Assembly: GCA_038212215.1 (NCBI GenBank)
Contig: JBBQUT010000021.1
Span: 16,779-80,778, forward strand
From: JALZAI01 sp038212215
Lineage (GTDB): Bacteria; Actinomycetota; Actinomycetes; Mycobacteriales; Jatrophihabitantaceae
Direction of reading: 5' to 3'
Length of the DNA stretch: 64,000 nucleotides
Part shown: positions 44,420 to 52,911 of the stretch, in pieces
Layout of the letters: each line of letters begins with the position of its first letter
Numbering within the stretch: position 1 is the stretch's first letter
Notes under the pieces: generated by a model
The model's input: only the letters and a program-made list of their open reading frames with translations
Database searches by the model: none
Told to the model about the DNA's origin: nothing
Program-made: the position numbers and the translations under genes

Positions 44420-44826
44420 TCCTGGCCGACACCTCGGCCTGGGTCGAGTTCGACCGGGCTACCGGCAGCGCCGTCGATGTCAGGCTCACCCAGCTGATCG
44501 CCGAGGACGGCCCGGTAGCTGTCACCGAACCAGTCGTGATGGAAGTCTTGGCCGGCGCCCGCACGGATGCCCGCGAACACGACCTGCGCCGGCTCCTGCA
44601 GCGGTTCCACTTACACCCGATCGACCCGAGCCCTGACTTCGAGGCCGCCGCCCGGATCTATCGCCAGTGCCGGAAGAACGGGATCACACCGCGCGGCCTG
44701 CTCGACTGCCTGATCACCGCCGTCGCCTGGCGCAACGGCGCCACCTTGCTCGCCTACGACATCGACCTGCACCGTGTCGCCAGCATCGTCGGCGTCGACA
44801 TGGATCAAGCTTCGCATCGCGGATGA
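44416..44826 (+). CDS. vapC: VapC toxin, PIN-domain ribonuclease
   Basis: A 136-residue PIN-domain RNase. The acidic set is present: Asp in ILADTSAWVEF, Glu in VTEPVVMEVLAG, Asp in LLDCLITAVAW and Asp in LLAYDIDLHRVA. The GTG start overlaps the vapB stop (GTGA). It is the last gene before att5 and may stabilise segment E. Confidence 0.9.
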   Translation: MILADTSAWVEFDRATGSAVDVRLTQLIAEDGPVAVTEPVVMEVLAGARTDAREHDLRRLLQRFHLHPIDPSPDFEAAARIYRQCRKNGITPRGLLDCLITAVAWRNGATLLAYDIDLHRVASIVGVDMDQASHRG

Positions 44827-45250
44827 TCGAGCTCAGACCGGCGTTGCCTCGGCCGCCCACACCCGCGACGCTCTCCAGACCCAGTCGGTCCGCGCCTACC
44901 GACCGATCTGCGCGTTAGCTGGTTCACGTCAGACGTGCGCGAGATCGACAAATAGTCGCGCGCCGAACCGCAGACAGTTGGTTCCAGACTGAGATCCGCA
45001 TCCGATCGTCGACCAGAGCATTTCCAGCACGGTGGAAGGGCGACGAGTCCGCATGGCGGAGCCGACGGCTTGGATGTGCTCGTGGCCCGCATCCCTTCGG
45101 ACGCGGTGCTCGGACACATCGATTCGGGCTACAAGGGGGCCACATCGCAACCGAAACAGACCATCGCCAGTCACGACAACCAACGTCGGAGCTCCAGGAA
45201 GTCTGGGATATTCAACGCCAGCGGGAGCAACCAACGCTCCGGGGAAAGCA
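44827..45250. other. Spacer before att5
   Basis: No credible gene in 424 bp. By position it is the counterpart of 1003-1186 and 31336-31564, but the sequence differs. Confidence 0.4.
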
Positions 45251-45293
45251 TTGACACGGTAGGGGTCACTGGTTCAATCCCAGTATCGCCCAC
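45251..45293 (+). repeat. att5: 43-bp tRNA-Val(GAC) 3' fragment
   Basis: Identical over 43 bp to att1 and att3. Only this copy continues into CA to complete an encoded CCA end (CGCCCACCA). It closes the island on the right. Confidence 0.85.
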
Positions 45294-45298
45294 CAAGA

Positions 45299-45334
45299 AG
45301 CCCCGGATTTACTGGCCTCCAGCGGTTCGGGGCT
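45299..45334 (+). terminator. Hairpin after att5
   Basis: AGCCCCG (45299) and CGGGGCT (45328) pair, with an inner CTGG/CCAG. It lies 5 bp after the tRNA end, but no T tract follows. Confidence 0.5.
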
Positions 45335-45483
45335 CCCTCTAATTCGGAGATCGACCACTTCTCCGGGTCGGTAGTGCTCGGTCGTCAGGTCAGGGACACA
45401 CCGAGCCCCGAGGCCCCGAATACCGGCAATTCCACGGGCGGGTGCGCATCGCGCGATAGGCTGGCGAGCCCCGGAACCGGCCC

Positions 45484-45507
45484 CGTGCAACAAACGTGCA
45501 ACACCAG
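45484..45507 (+). repeat. CGTGCAA arm-type direct repeats
   Basis: CGTGCAAC at 45484 and 45495, the second extending to the 13-mer shared with 31813-31825. This suggests that yet another element once started here. Confidence 0.5.
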
Positions 45508-45636
45508 TTCCCAGCGCCCCAAGCGATCGGCCGGCCACCGGCGCTCTCGGCGGAGGCGCGCCCTCTCGACCCAGTGTCGACACCACGGCTGCCCGTAACC
45601 GTCGCGACGCTCATTGTGAGGTCGCTGCGCCGCTGA

Positions 45637-47382
45637 CTAGATCGACGGCGCGGGGGCGCCCTCAGAGCTGCTGAGGGCGGTGAGGATGTCGCGGTGGCGG
45701 ATCCATCCGATGACGGTGCCGGTGTCGCCGATGACGGGGACGGCACCAGCTCCGTGGTCAAGTCGGTCGAGTGCGGCACCGAGGTGTGAGTCCGCGGTGA
45801 CGGGGTCGGCTTTCTCGACGAGGGCGCGGACGGGTGCGGTGTCGTCGGCGGCGAGAGCGTTCATGACGTCGTGGGAAGCGAGGGTCCCGAGATAGGTGCC
45901 GTCGTGGTCGACGACAGGGAGGTGGCTGCTCTGGGTGCAGCCGAATTTGGCAGCCGCGTCGCGCAGGTCGAGGTCGGCGGACACCGGTTCGGGTGGCGTG
46001 ACCATGTAGGCGGCGACGGCTTGCCGTCGCAGGGTGGCGTGAGCGGGTTCGTCGATGTCGATGCCGCGGCGGAGGAGTTTGCGGGTGTAGACGGTGTCGT
46101 GGGACACGAGGTGGCTGATGCCGGCGGCAAGCACGATGGCGAGCATGAGCGGCAGGATGATCGAGTACTCGCCGGTGAGTTCGAAGAGGATGACGACCGC
46201 GGTGATCGGGGCGCGGGCGGCTCCGGCGAAGACGGCGCCCATGCCGATCAGGGCGTAGGCGCCGACCGAGCCGCCGCTGTCCGGCGCGATCGAGTGCACG
46301 ATGTCGCCGAAGGCGGCGCCGGCCATGGCGCCGCAGAACAGGCTGGGCGCGAAGACGCCGCCGGATCCGCCGATGCCGATGGTCAGGCTGCAGGCGACGA
46401 GCTTGCCGATGAGAAGGGCAATCAGGAACGCGACGCCGTAGCCGCCCACGACGGCCTTGCCGAGGACGGGGTAGCCGACGCCGTACATCTGCGGCAGCAC
46501 GAGTAGAAGAACGCCGAGCAGCAGGCCGCCGACCGCGGGCCGCGCCCATTCGGGGCCGCGCCAGGCCCAGTCGCAGGCGTCCTCGATGGCGTAGAGGAGG
46601 CGGGAGAACGCGACTCCCACAAGGCCGGCGATTAGCCCGAGTAGCGCGAACAGCGGGTACTGGACGAGGTGGTCGATGTGAAACGTTGGCAGCGACAAGA
46701 ACGGGTCGTTGCCGAGGATGCCGCGGCCGATGACGCTCGCGGTGACCGAGGACAGCACGACCATCCCGAACGATTCAGTCTCGAACCTGCGCAGGATGAT
46801 CTCCATCGCGAAGAACACGCCGGCCAGCGGTGCGTTGAAGGTCGCGGCGATGCCACCCGCGGCGCCGCAGGCGACCAGGAGTTTGATGCGCTGCTCGTCA
46901 AGTCGGAACGCCTGGGCCAGGCTCGAACCGAGAGCCGACCCGATCTGCACGATGGGTCCCTCGCGCCCGACCGACCCGCCGCCGGCGATGCACAGAGCGG
47001 ACGCGATGGCCTTGACGACGGCCACTTGCGGCCGGATACGACCGCCGTGGCGCGCGACCGCGACCATCACCTCGGGCACGCCGTGGCCCCGCGCCTCACG
47101 GGCGAAGCGGTAGACCAGCGGCCCGTAAAGCAGTCCGGCCAGCACGGGCGCCACCAGGACGAACCAACGCCCGAGCCACGGGAAGTCCGGGTTGGCCGCG
47201 TGCCCCTGGCCGGCGTAGTCGGCGAAACCGGTGAACGCATAGGTCCCGGCCTTGATCATGTAGCGGAATGCGACGGCGCCGAGGCCCGCGCCGACCCCGA
47301 TGGCCACGGACAGGGTGAGCAGACCGAGTCGGCGGGAGCGCAGGGAACTGATCGTCGGAATCGTCGCGCGCATAACAGCCAT
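45637..47382 (-). CDS. ClC-type chloride channel/antiporter with CBS pair
   Basis: A 581-residue membrane protein with about ten hydrophobic segments. ClC signatures are the RGHGVPEV loop (usually GSGIP), GGGSVGREGPIVQIGSALGS with the gating Glu, and GGSGGVFAPSLFCGAM. Two CBS domains fill the last 140 residues (AYMVTPPEPVSADLDLRDAA and ALVEKADPVTADSHLGAALD), which usually bind nucleotides. ATG at 47382 is chosen because a TTG further upstream lies inside the palindrome 47384-47398. That palindrome directly abuts the start, so a repressor there would block expression. Confidence 0.93.
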   Translation of the reverse strand: MAVMRATIPTISSLRSRRLGLLTLSVAIGVGAGLGAVAFRYMIKAGTYAFTGFADYAGQGHAANPDFPWLGRWFVLVAPVLAGLLYGPLVYRFAREARGHGVPEVMVAVARHGGRIRPQVAVVKAIASALCIAGGGSVGREGPIVQIGSALGSSLAQAFRLDEQRIKLLVACGAAGGIAATFNAPLAGVFFAMEIILRRFETESFGMVVLSSVTASVIGRGILGNDPFLSLPTFHIDHLVQYPLFALLGLIAGLVGVAFSRLLYAIEDACDWAWRGPEWARPAVGGLLLGVLLLVLPQMYGVGYPVLGKAVVGGYGVAFLIALLIGKLVACSLTIGIGGSGGVFAPSLFCGAMAGAAFGDIVHSIAPDSGGSVGAYALIGMGAVFAGAARAPITAVVILFELTGEYSIILPLMLAIVLAAGISHLVSHDTVYTRKLLRRGIDIDEPAHATLRRQAVAAYMVTPPEPVSADLDLRDAAAKFGCTQSSHLPVVDHDGTYLGTLASHDVMNALAADDTAPVRALVEKADPVTADSHLGAALDRLDHGAGAVPVIGDTGTVIGWIRHRDILTALSSSEGAPAPSI

Positions 47383-47383
47383 A

Positions 47384-47398
47384 GTTGCATTGTGCAAC
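47384..47398. promoter_or_regulatory. MarR-type palindrome before the ClC gene
   Basis: GTTGCA-TTG-TGCAAC has perfect 6-bp arms. It shares TTGCA-N3-TGCAA with the site before the MarR gene (58682-58694). Confidence 0.65.
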
Positions 47399-47534
47399 TG
47401 TTATTCTACGCAAAGCAAGGTGATGAGAGCGGGCCCGCGTCCAGGAGGTCCATGTCGCCGCAGCCGCGCACGGACGCTCAGATGGGTGACGGTCTCGGCG
47501 AAGTGCCCGATGCTGTGCTAGCCGGTTCGCGCGA

Positions 47535-47920
47535 TTGTGCACTGCCGTCCGGGTGGCGCTGGAGTCGGCGCAGACCGGCCGAGCCCGCCGCGCTCTGCTG
47601 GCCGATGTCAACGTCCCGGCCCTGTTCGGACGCCTGGTCGGCCACGAATTTCTCCCGGCTCCTTTTGTCGCTGATCTGCACAACTTCCAGTGGGATACCC
47701 CGACGCGGAAGATCGATTGGGCGCTGCGCGCACCGATTCCATGGATCACACCGGGAGCATCGCAGGCACTCACCGTGCAACTTGGTGTCCAAATGAACGG
47801 TCTGACGTCCTACTCCGCTTCGCTGGCCCGCGGCGAGGTCCCCGACGATCCGTTCGTCGCATTGAGTCAGATGACCACCGCGGACGCAACCAGGTCACCG
47901 GTGGGAGCCGCGAGACATCA
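47535..47920 (+). pseudogene. Phytoene-desaturase-like oxidoreductase relic
   Basis: The plus strand reads ALLADVNVPALFGRLVGHEF, FQWDTPTRKIDWALRAPIPW and ALSQMTTADATRSPVG. These follow the middle of FAD-dependent CrtI-like oxidoreductases ('FQWDxxTxKxDWAL' and 'GQMTTADPTRSPxG'). Neither the FAD-binding N-terminus nor the C-terminus is present. Confidence 0.6.
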
Positions 47921-47956
47921 CCTGACGCAACACCGCGGGTGCGTGCGGGGCCAAAG

Positions 47957-48913
47957 TTACCGAGCGATGATTTCGGCGCGTCCGAGGGATGCGGCACCGA
48001 CGACGCCGGCGTCGTCGCCGAGTTCGGAGACGACGAAGCGCAGGTCGGGTGACGGCTGGAGCATCCACTGCGAAGCGCTGCTCTCGATGCGATCGGCGAG
48101 GTCCTGCCCGAGCTTCTCGGCCAGTCCACCGCCAACGACGATCGTGTCGATGTCGAGCAGGTTCACCGCGGACCCTACAGCGATGCCGACAGTGTCGATC
48201 GCAGTATCGAACAGCTTCGTTGCGAGCGCATCCCCGTCGTCGAGCGCCCTCGCCCAGACCTTCGAGGTAACGTTCGATTTGCCCTCGTCGTCACGGAAGT
48301 CGAACAGCGAGGTCTGCCATCCGGCTTCGACCTGTGCTGATGCCGCGGAGCGCATGGATCGTCGACCGGCGTAGGCCTCGACACACCCGCGGCGACCGCA
48401 GGTACACAAGGCGCCGCCCGCTTGGACCACGACGTGGCCGATCTCGCCCGCTGCCCCGCGCGCTCCGGTGAACGGACGGCCGTCCAGGATCAGCGCCCCG
48501 CCGACCCCGGTGCCGAGCCACAGCCCGAGCACGTTGCGGGCGCCCCGAGCGGCGCCGTCGAGCCATTCACCGAGAAGGCCGACATTGGCGTCGTTGCCGA
48601 CCGCGACCGGTACACCGAGCCGTCGACTGAGATCTGTGACGATGTCCACTCGGTCGTACCAGTTCGCGAGATTGGGGACGGTGAGCACCCGGCCCTCGTG
48701 CACAACTCCCGGGATGCCAATGCCTACTGCCACGGGGTCACCGTCGACCGCCGCGATCAGTTCGGCGATCGTGGACAGAACGGCGTCCGGGCCTTCTGTG
48801 GGTGTCGGAGCCTTCTCCCGTGCGTGCACCTTGTGACGCTCGTCGACGAGGCCGACCTCGATGTTGGTCCCGCCGACATCGACACCGGCGACGAGCAGCG
48901 TCGACTTAGCCAC
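47957..48913 (-). CDS. ROK-family sugar kinase
   Basis: A 318-residue cytoplasmic kinase, probably a glucokinase. It has the phosphate motif VAGVDVGGTNIEVGLVD, the sugar-binding GNDANVGLLGEW, GLWLGTGVGGALIL, the His of GEIGHVVV and the zinc motif CTCGRRGCVEAYAG. It has no N-terminal HTH, so it is an enzyme and not a ROK repressor. It might use glucose freed by the GH15 enzyme upstream on the same strand. Confidence 0.9.
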   Translation of the reverse strand: MAKSTLLVAGVDVGGTNIEVGLVDERHKVHAREKAPTPTEGPDAVLSTIAELIAAVDGDPVAVGIGIPGVVHEGRVLTVPNLANWYDRVDIVTDLSRRLGVPVAVGNDANVGLLGEWLDGAARGARNVLGLWLGTGVGGALILDGRPFTGARGAAGEIGHVVVQAGGALCTCGRRGCVEAYAGRRSMRSAASAQVEAGWQTSLFDFRDDEGKSNVTSKVWARALDDGDALATKLFDTAIDTVGIAVGSAVNLLDIDTIVVGGGLAEKLGQDLADRIESSASQWMLQPSPDLRFVVSELGDDAGVVGAASLGRAEIIAR

Positions 48914-49266
48914 GGTCTGGGCACTCTGACGCGCTCAGCGTCGGCTTCGGCGCCTGACTACGAAGCAGCGGAACTCTGCCGTCAGTATCGAGAACCGCGA
49001 TCCGAATCAACCGCTCGGGCAATGCCGTATTCGACGTGTTGAACACAATAACTCCTGACACGGGGCGCCGCCCGGCCGGCTGCGCGCTCTGGGATAAACG
49101 TATTTGCTGCCGCGCGACTACGGCGGCGACCCGTGCCGCTGATGCAGATCATGCGCTTCGGCATACTCGTCCACCCTGGCGCCGCGTCCGCTCAGCCGGC
49201 TCTCTGCCGATCAACAGCGAATCGGTTGGCGACGTGACCGCACAAGCGCCGCAGCGAGTTCATCGC
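48914..49266. other. Spacer with no clear gene
   Basis: No credible gene in 353 bp. It must hold the ROK promoter if the gene is not read from upstream. Confidence 0.4.
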
Positions 49267-49767
49267 TCACGCGCTGCCACCCAGCTTCGCCGTGTGCCGG
49301 GCCGCGTCGGCGCGGCGCAGCAAAGAACTGCCGCCGGGCGCGAACCCGAGGACCCATCGGGCCAGCATGTCGCGTCGACGGTCATGGTCGGGCGGAGGGA
49401 CGGCGCCGATGTGCAGGTCGCGGTACCCGGTGCCGGCCAAGGCGGCAGCGACGCTGGCGTCGGTGAGACCGCCTCGGGCACGGGTCCGGTCCACTGCGGC
49501 GAGCGCGAGCGCGGTCGTGGCGTGGGCGCAGTCGACCCAGACGCCCATGGCCAGAACTTCGGGGCTGGGGCCGATACCGGACAGGGCGGCTTGGCTGAGA
49601 TGGCGGGCGCCCAGGATGCGGGCGACGAGAAGGCTCTTGGTGTCGACCTGCACGTGATGGACCTGCTCGAGCACCTGTCGTGGTGCCAGCAGCAGAGCCG
49701 CACCCCAGCCGGCGCGGGCGAGCTCGATCCGCCGCCGCGGAGTCCCGTCGGCACGGGCAGCGCTCAC
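49267..49767 (-). CDS. Hypothetical protein, small hydrophobic helices
   Basis: A 166-residue protein with weakly hydrophobic stretches (GWGAALLLAPRQVLEQV, ARILGARHLSQAALSGIG, WVDCAHATTALALAAVD), probably a small membrane protein. Such genes commonly lie near oxidoreductases in actinomycetes. It follows the GMC gene by 175 bp on the same strand. I cannot name a family. Confidence 0.65.
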   Translation of the reverse strand: MSAARADGTPRRRIELARAGWGAALLLAPRQVLEQVHHVQVDTKSLLVARILGARHLSQAALSGIGPSPEVLAMGVWVDCAHATTALALAAVDRTRARGGLTDASVAAALAGTGYRDLHIGAVPPPDHDRRRDMLARWVLGFAPGGSSLLRRADAARHTAKLGGSA

Positions 49768-49942
49768 GTCGAGCTCGTTTCAGATGTTCGCATCGGTGAT
49801 GCTCCAGTCGTGTTCGCTGGCAGAGTCGGCGTGTGGGCCATCGCCAGGACGGTGGCCCCAGGACATGGTGTCGGCAGATGGACCAATCCGCGGGTGCCGA
49901 GGGTGTGGCACGCGCCGGTGTCCACGGGTGCACTGGCGGCGG

Positions 49943-51607
49943 TCATGTGCGTGTCGCGGCGGTCGGGACGTTGCGCGCGTGCTCGATGATCAGGTCGGCG
50001 GCGCGGGCGGCGAGGGCCATGATGGTCAGCGCGGGGTTGGCGGAGCCCTGGGTGGGCAGGGTGCTGCCGTCGATGACGTAGAGGCCCTCGACACCGAACA
50101 GCCGGTGTTCGGCGTCGACGACGCCGTCCTCGGCCAGGGCGGCCATCCGGGCACCACCGACCAGGTGGGCGTAGCGCTCGATGGTGATGACTTCTTCCGC
50201 GCCGGCTGCCTTGAGGATGTCTTGCATGACGCCGGTGGCGGCTTTGATCAGTTGTTTGTCGTTGTCGCATTGGGTGTAGGAGAAGTTCGCGACCGGCAGG
50301 CCGTGGCGGTCGGTCTCTTGTGCGAGGGTGACCCGGTTGTCGGGTTGGGGTAGCAGTTCGCACAGCGCTCCGAGGGTGGCCCAGTGGACGTAGTCGCGCA
50401 TGTACTCGCGCAGTGTCTTGCCCCAGTGGCCTTGCGCGCCGACATGCTCGGCCCACGTGATCGGCAGCGGGCTGACGGTCTGGATGGACCAGCCGCGCTT
50501 GTAGGGCTTGGTGGGATCCGTTTCGTAGAACGACTCGGAGGACACCTCGGGGGGTGGGGATTTGTACATCCGGATCTCGTCGGAGAAGCGGCCGGCGATC
50601 TGCGGTGCGCCCTGCACCATGAGGTATCGCCCGAGCTGGTCGTGGTCGTTGCCCAACCCTGCCGCATAACGTTTGGTGGCTGAGAGCAACAGCAGCCGCG
50701 GTGTTTCGATGGAGTAGCCCGCGACGACCACGGTTTTGGCCCGTTGCCGGTAGGTGACCCCGTCGTGCAGGTATTCGACGCCGGTGGCGCGGCCGGTGCG
50801 GTCCTCGACGAGCACGCGTGATACCTGGGAGTCGGGGCGGATCTCGGCGCCGTGGGCCAGTGCGTCGGGGATGTGGGTGATCAGCGGGCTGGCTTTGGCG
50901 TTGACCTTGCAGCCCTGCAGGCAAAAGCCGCGGTAGATGCAGTGCGGCCGGTTGCCGAAGCGGCCGTTCGCGATGGCGACCGGCCCGATGCGCATGTCGA
51001 TGCCGAGCTTGTCGGCGCCGCGAAGGACGGTGAGACCGTTGCCGCCGACCGGGTGTGGGCTGTGCGGATAGCGGTGCGGGTCGCCCCAGGGCCAGTCCTG
51101 CCCGGCGACGGGGAGTTCGGCCTCGATCGTCTCGTAGTAGGGCCGCAGGGTGCGGTAGTCGATGGGCCAGTCGGCGCCGACGCCGTCGAGGGTGTGGGTG
51201 CGGAAATCGGAGGGGTGGAAGCGCGGGGTGTAGCCGGCGTAGTGGACCATCGACCCGCCGACGCCGCGGCCGGAGTTGTTCGACCCGAGCGGTACGGGGT
51301 CGGCGCCGCTGATGACGCGGGGGTCGGTCCAGTACAGGACGTGGGAGGCGCGTTCGTCGCTGACCCAGTCGGTGTCGGGGTTCCAGAACGGCCCGGCGTC
51401 GAGCACGACGGTGCTCCACCCTCGGCGGGCCAGGCGTTGGGCGGTGACGCTGCCGCCGGCACCGGCGCCGACGATGACCACGTCGACCTCGTCGGTGTGC
51501 TGGTAGCGGCGCATGTCGGCGCGCAGCTGGTGGTTGACCCGCGAGCCGTCGTTGGGGATGAGCCATGCCGACTCGTTGCGGGCCCGGATGGCTCGGTAGT
51601 CGCTCAC
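49943..51607 (-). CDS. GMC oxidoreductase (gluconate dehydrogenase-like large subunit)
   Basis: A 554-residue flavoprotein. The FAD fingerprint VVIVGAGAGGSVTAQRLARR is near residue 37. The GMC body includes GRGVGGSMVHYAGYTP and CIYRGFCLQGCKVNAK, with cysteines typical of the gluconate dehydrogenase subgroup. The C-terminal SANPALTIMALAARAADLI closes the fold, with His in YAHLVGGARM as the likely base. The GTG start overlaps the small-subunit stop. It oxidises a sugar or alcohol, with the small subunit next to it. Confidence 0.9.
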   Translation of the reverse strand: MSDYRAIRARNESAWLIPNDGSRVNHQLRADMRRYQHTDEVDVVIVGAGAGGSVTAQRLARRGWSTVVLDAGPFWNPDTDWVSDERASHVLYWTDPRVISGADPVPLGSNNSGRGVGGSMVHYAGYTPRFHPSDFRTHTLDGVGADWPIDYRTLRPYYETIEAELPVAGQDWPWGDPHRYPHSPHPVGGNGLTVLRGADKLGIDMRIGPVAIANGRFGNRPHCIYRGFCLQGCKVNAKASPLITHIPDALAHGAEIRPDSQVSRVLVEDRTGRATGVEYLHDGVTYRQRAKTVVVAGYSIETPRLLLLSATKRYAAGLGNDHDQLGRYLMVQGAPQIAGRFSDEIRMYKSPPPEVSSESFYETDPTKPYKRGWSIQTVSPLPITWAEHVGAQGHWGKTLREYMRDYVHWATLGALCELLPQPDNRVTLAQETDRHGLPVANFSYTQCDNDKQLIKAATGVMQDILKAAGAEEVITIERYAHLVGGARMAALAEDGVVDAEHRLFGVEGLYVIDGSTLPTQGSANPALTIMALAARAADLIIEHARNVPTAATRT

Positions 51608-52314
51608 CGGTGTCCGTTCCCGTGCTTGAGGTCGTCGTCGGCGGCCCGGGCCTGTTCGACTCGCTGCGCGAAGGGAACGGGATCGGTGTCGTCGTGGTCG
51701 GCGACCTCCCATTTCTCGCGGGCGTTGATGCCCGGGTTGAGGTAGCCGCGGGGATAGGCGGGGCCGCTGAACCCGATCTCGTTCCACGCCCACGGATGGG
51801 AGTAGAACGCGGTGCAGGCGTAGCGGGTCCACAGGCTCCACACGTGCTTGGCCGAGACGGCGTGCCAGCTGTCGCCGTTCTGGGAGAGGTCTTGCACGTC
51901 TTGTAACAGCCGCGCCTGCGCAGTGGCGGTGAGCCCGGCGTAGCCGCTGTCGTGGCGTCTAGTGGCGTCCTCGTCGAGGTGGGCCAGGGTGTCGCGCCAG
52001 GCCTGCCCGTCCTCGGGAAGGTCCTCGTAGTGCCACCCGTCGGTCTCGCCGGTGGACAACCGGGCGTCGATGAGCGGGACGATCGGCACTCGCGGGTCGC
52101 AGTCCTGGCCCAGGAGCAGATCGAGCATCGGGCTGGCGATGCCGACCTCGTGGGGGGTGAAGAAGGACAGCATGTTTGGCAGCGTGAGTCGGGCGAGCAC
52201 GACCCCGGCCGTGGCGTCGTCCCACTGGTGGGCCCGGTCGAGGACGTCGAAGCCTGGGAAGCGTCCTCGGCCTTGGGGGGTGATCGCGCGCTGGGACGCC
52301 GGACGGAAGGGCAT
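51604..52314 (-). CDS. Gluconate 2-dehydrogenase subunit 3-like protein
   Basis: A 236-residue partner of the GMC enzyme. LTLPNMLSFFTPHEVGIASP and the later AVSAKHVWSLWTRYACTAFY, then SHPWAWNEIGFSGPAYPRGY, are typical of the subunit-3 family, where this end contacts the flavoprotein. No Tat signal is visible, unlike many proteobacterial forms, so the complex may stay in the cytoplasm. Confidence 0.85.
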   Translation of the reverse strand: MPFRPASQRAITPQGRGRFPGFDVLDRAHQWDDATAGVVLARLTLPNMLSFFTPHEVGIASPMLDLLLGQDCDPRVPIVPLIDARLSTGETDGWHYEDLPEDGQAWRDTLAHLDEDATRRHDSGYAGLTATAQARLLQDVQDLSQNGDSWHAVSAKHVWSLWTRYACTAFYSHPWAWNEIGFSGPAYPRGYLNPGINAREKWEVADHDDTDPVPFAQRVEQARAADDDLKHGNGHR

Positions 52315-52769
52315 TAGCCTTCACCGTCGTCGCCGGGCGCACCGGGGATGTCCTCGCGGCGCAGGATCGCAGCAAGCAGTCCCATGCCCCCGACCAGCGA
52401 CGCCAGGAGCGGCGCGAAGGCGGGTGGCCCGGATTCCATGTTGTATTTGGTGAAGCCACCGGGGCGCTGTTTGATCCCGCGCCAGTGCAGATAGGTGCCC
52501 TGGAGCCCGTTGATCACGATGGCTGCGCTCGCGGCGGGCAGGACGGTGTGGGCGGCCCGGCGGGAGAAGAACCCGGCGGCGGCGGCGGGGATCGCGGTGG
52601 GCAGTACCACGACCGGCCACCACATCATCTTGTTGCCGAAGCTGGCGCCGTCGTGGGACAGATAGATTTCGCCAGCGGTGACGGCGGCGCCGGCCGCGGT
52701 CAGCGCCGACAGGGTGCGTTCGAACCGGCCGGAGCGCACATCGCGCAAGGCCGCGTCAAGGGTCTTCAT
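52314..52769 (-). CDS. Small membrane protein of the GMC operon
   Basis: A 151-residue protein with three or four helices (TLSALTAAGAAVTAGEIYLS, WWPVVVLPTAIPAAAAGFF, LLASLVGGMGLLAAIL). The ATG at 52769 has GAGAGGGAG upstream. Its stop overlaps the next start (TAATG). It could anchor the dehydrogenase to the membrane; this is inferred from position. Confidence 0.75.
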   Translation of the reverse strand: MKTLDAALRDVRSGRFERTLSALTAAGAAVTAGEIYLSHDGASFGNKMMWWPVVVLPTAIPAAAAGFFSRRAAHTVLPAASAAIVINGLQGTYLHWRGIKQRPGGFTKYNMESGPPAFAPLLASLVGGMGLLAAILRREDIPGAPGDDGEG

Positions 52770-52911
52770 GGTCTGCTCCCTCTCGCCGGGCAGGCGCTTT
52801 TGCGCCTTCTGTCTGCTGCCATGCCGGATGAACCCGGCGGCGTCCTCCTCACGACATCGCATTCACGCAGCTGCGCAGGCGATACATCACCGACAGTGTC
52901 GGACATCGCGA

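Larger units (their letters stand above)
32167..45293. mobile_element. Sugar-utilisation island (segment E)
   Basis: This segment lies between att4 and att5. It carries the xylA/ABC transporter/LacI/GH3 cluster, gene relics, an IS-type transposase, a hydrolase and vapBC near the right end. No integrase remains. The call rests on the flanking tRNA fragments only. Confidence 0.45.

Noticed and set aside
45871..47796. Plus-strand acidic proteins over the ClC gene
   Set aside because: They are antisense shadows of the channel gene, full of Asp/Glu/Gly from reversed codons.
49764..51566. A 600-residue arginine-rich protein
   Set aside because: It is the same-strand shadow of the GMC oxidoreductase in another frame, with extreme Arg/Pro content and no domain.
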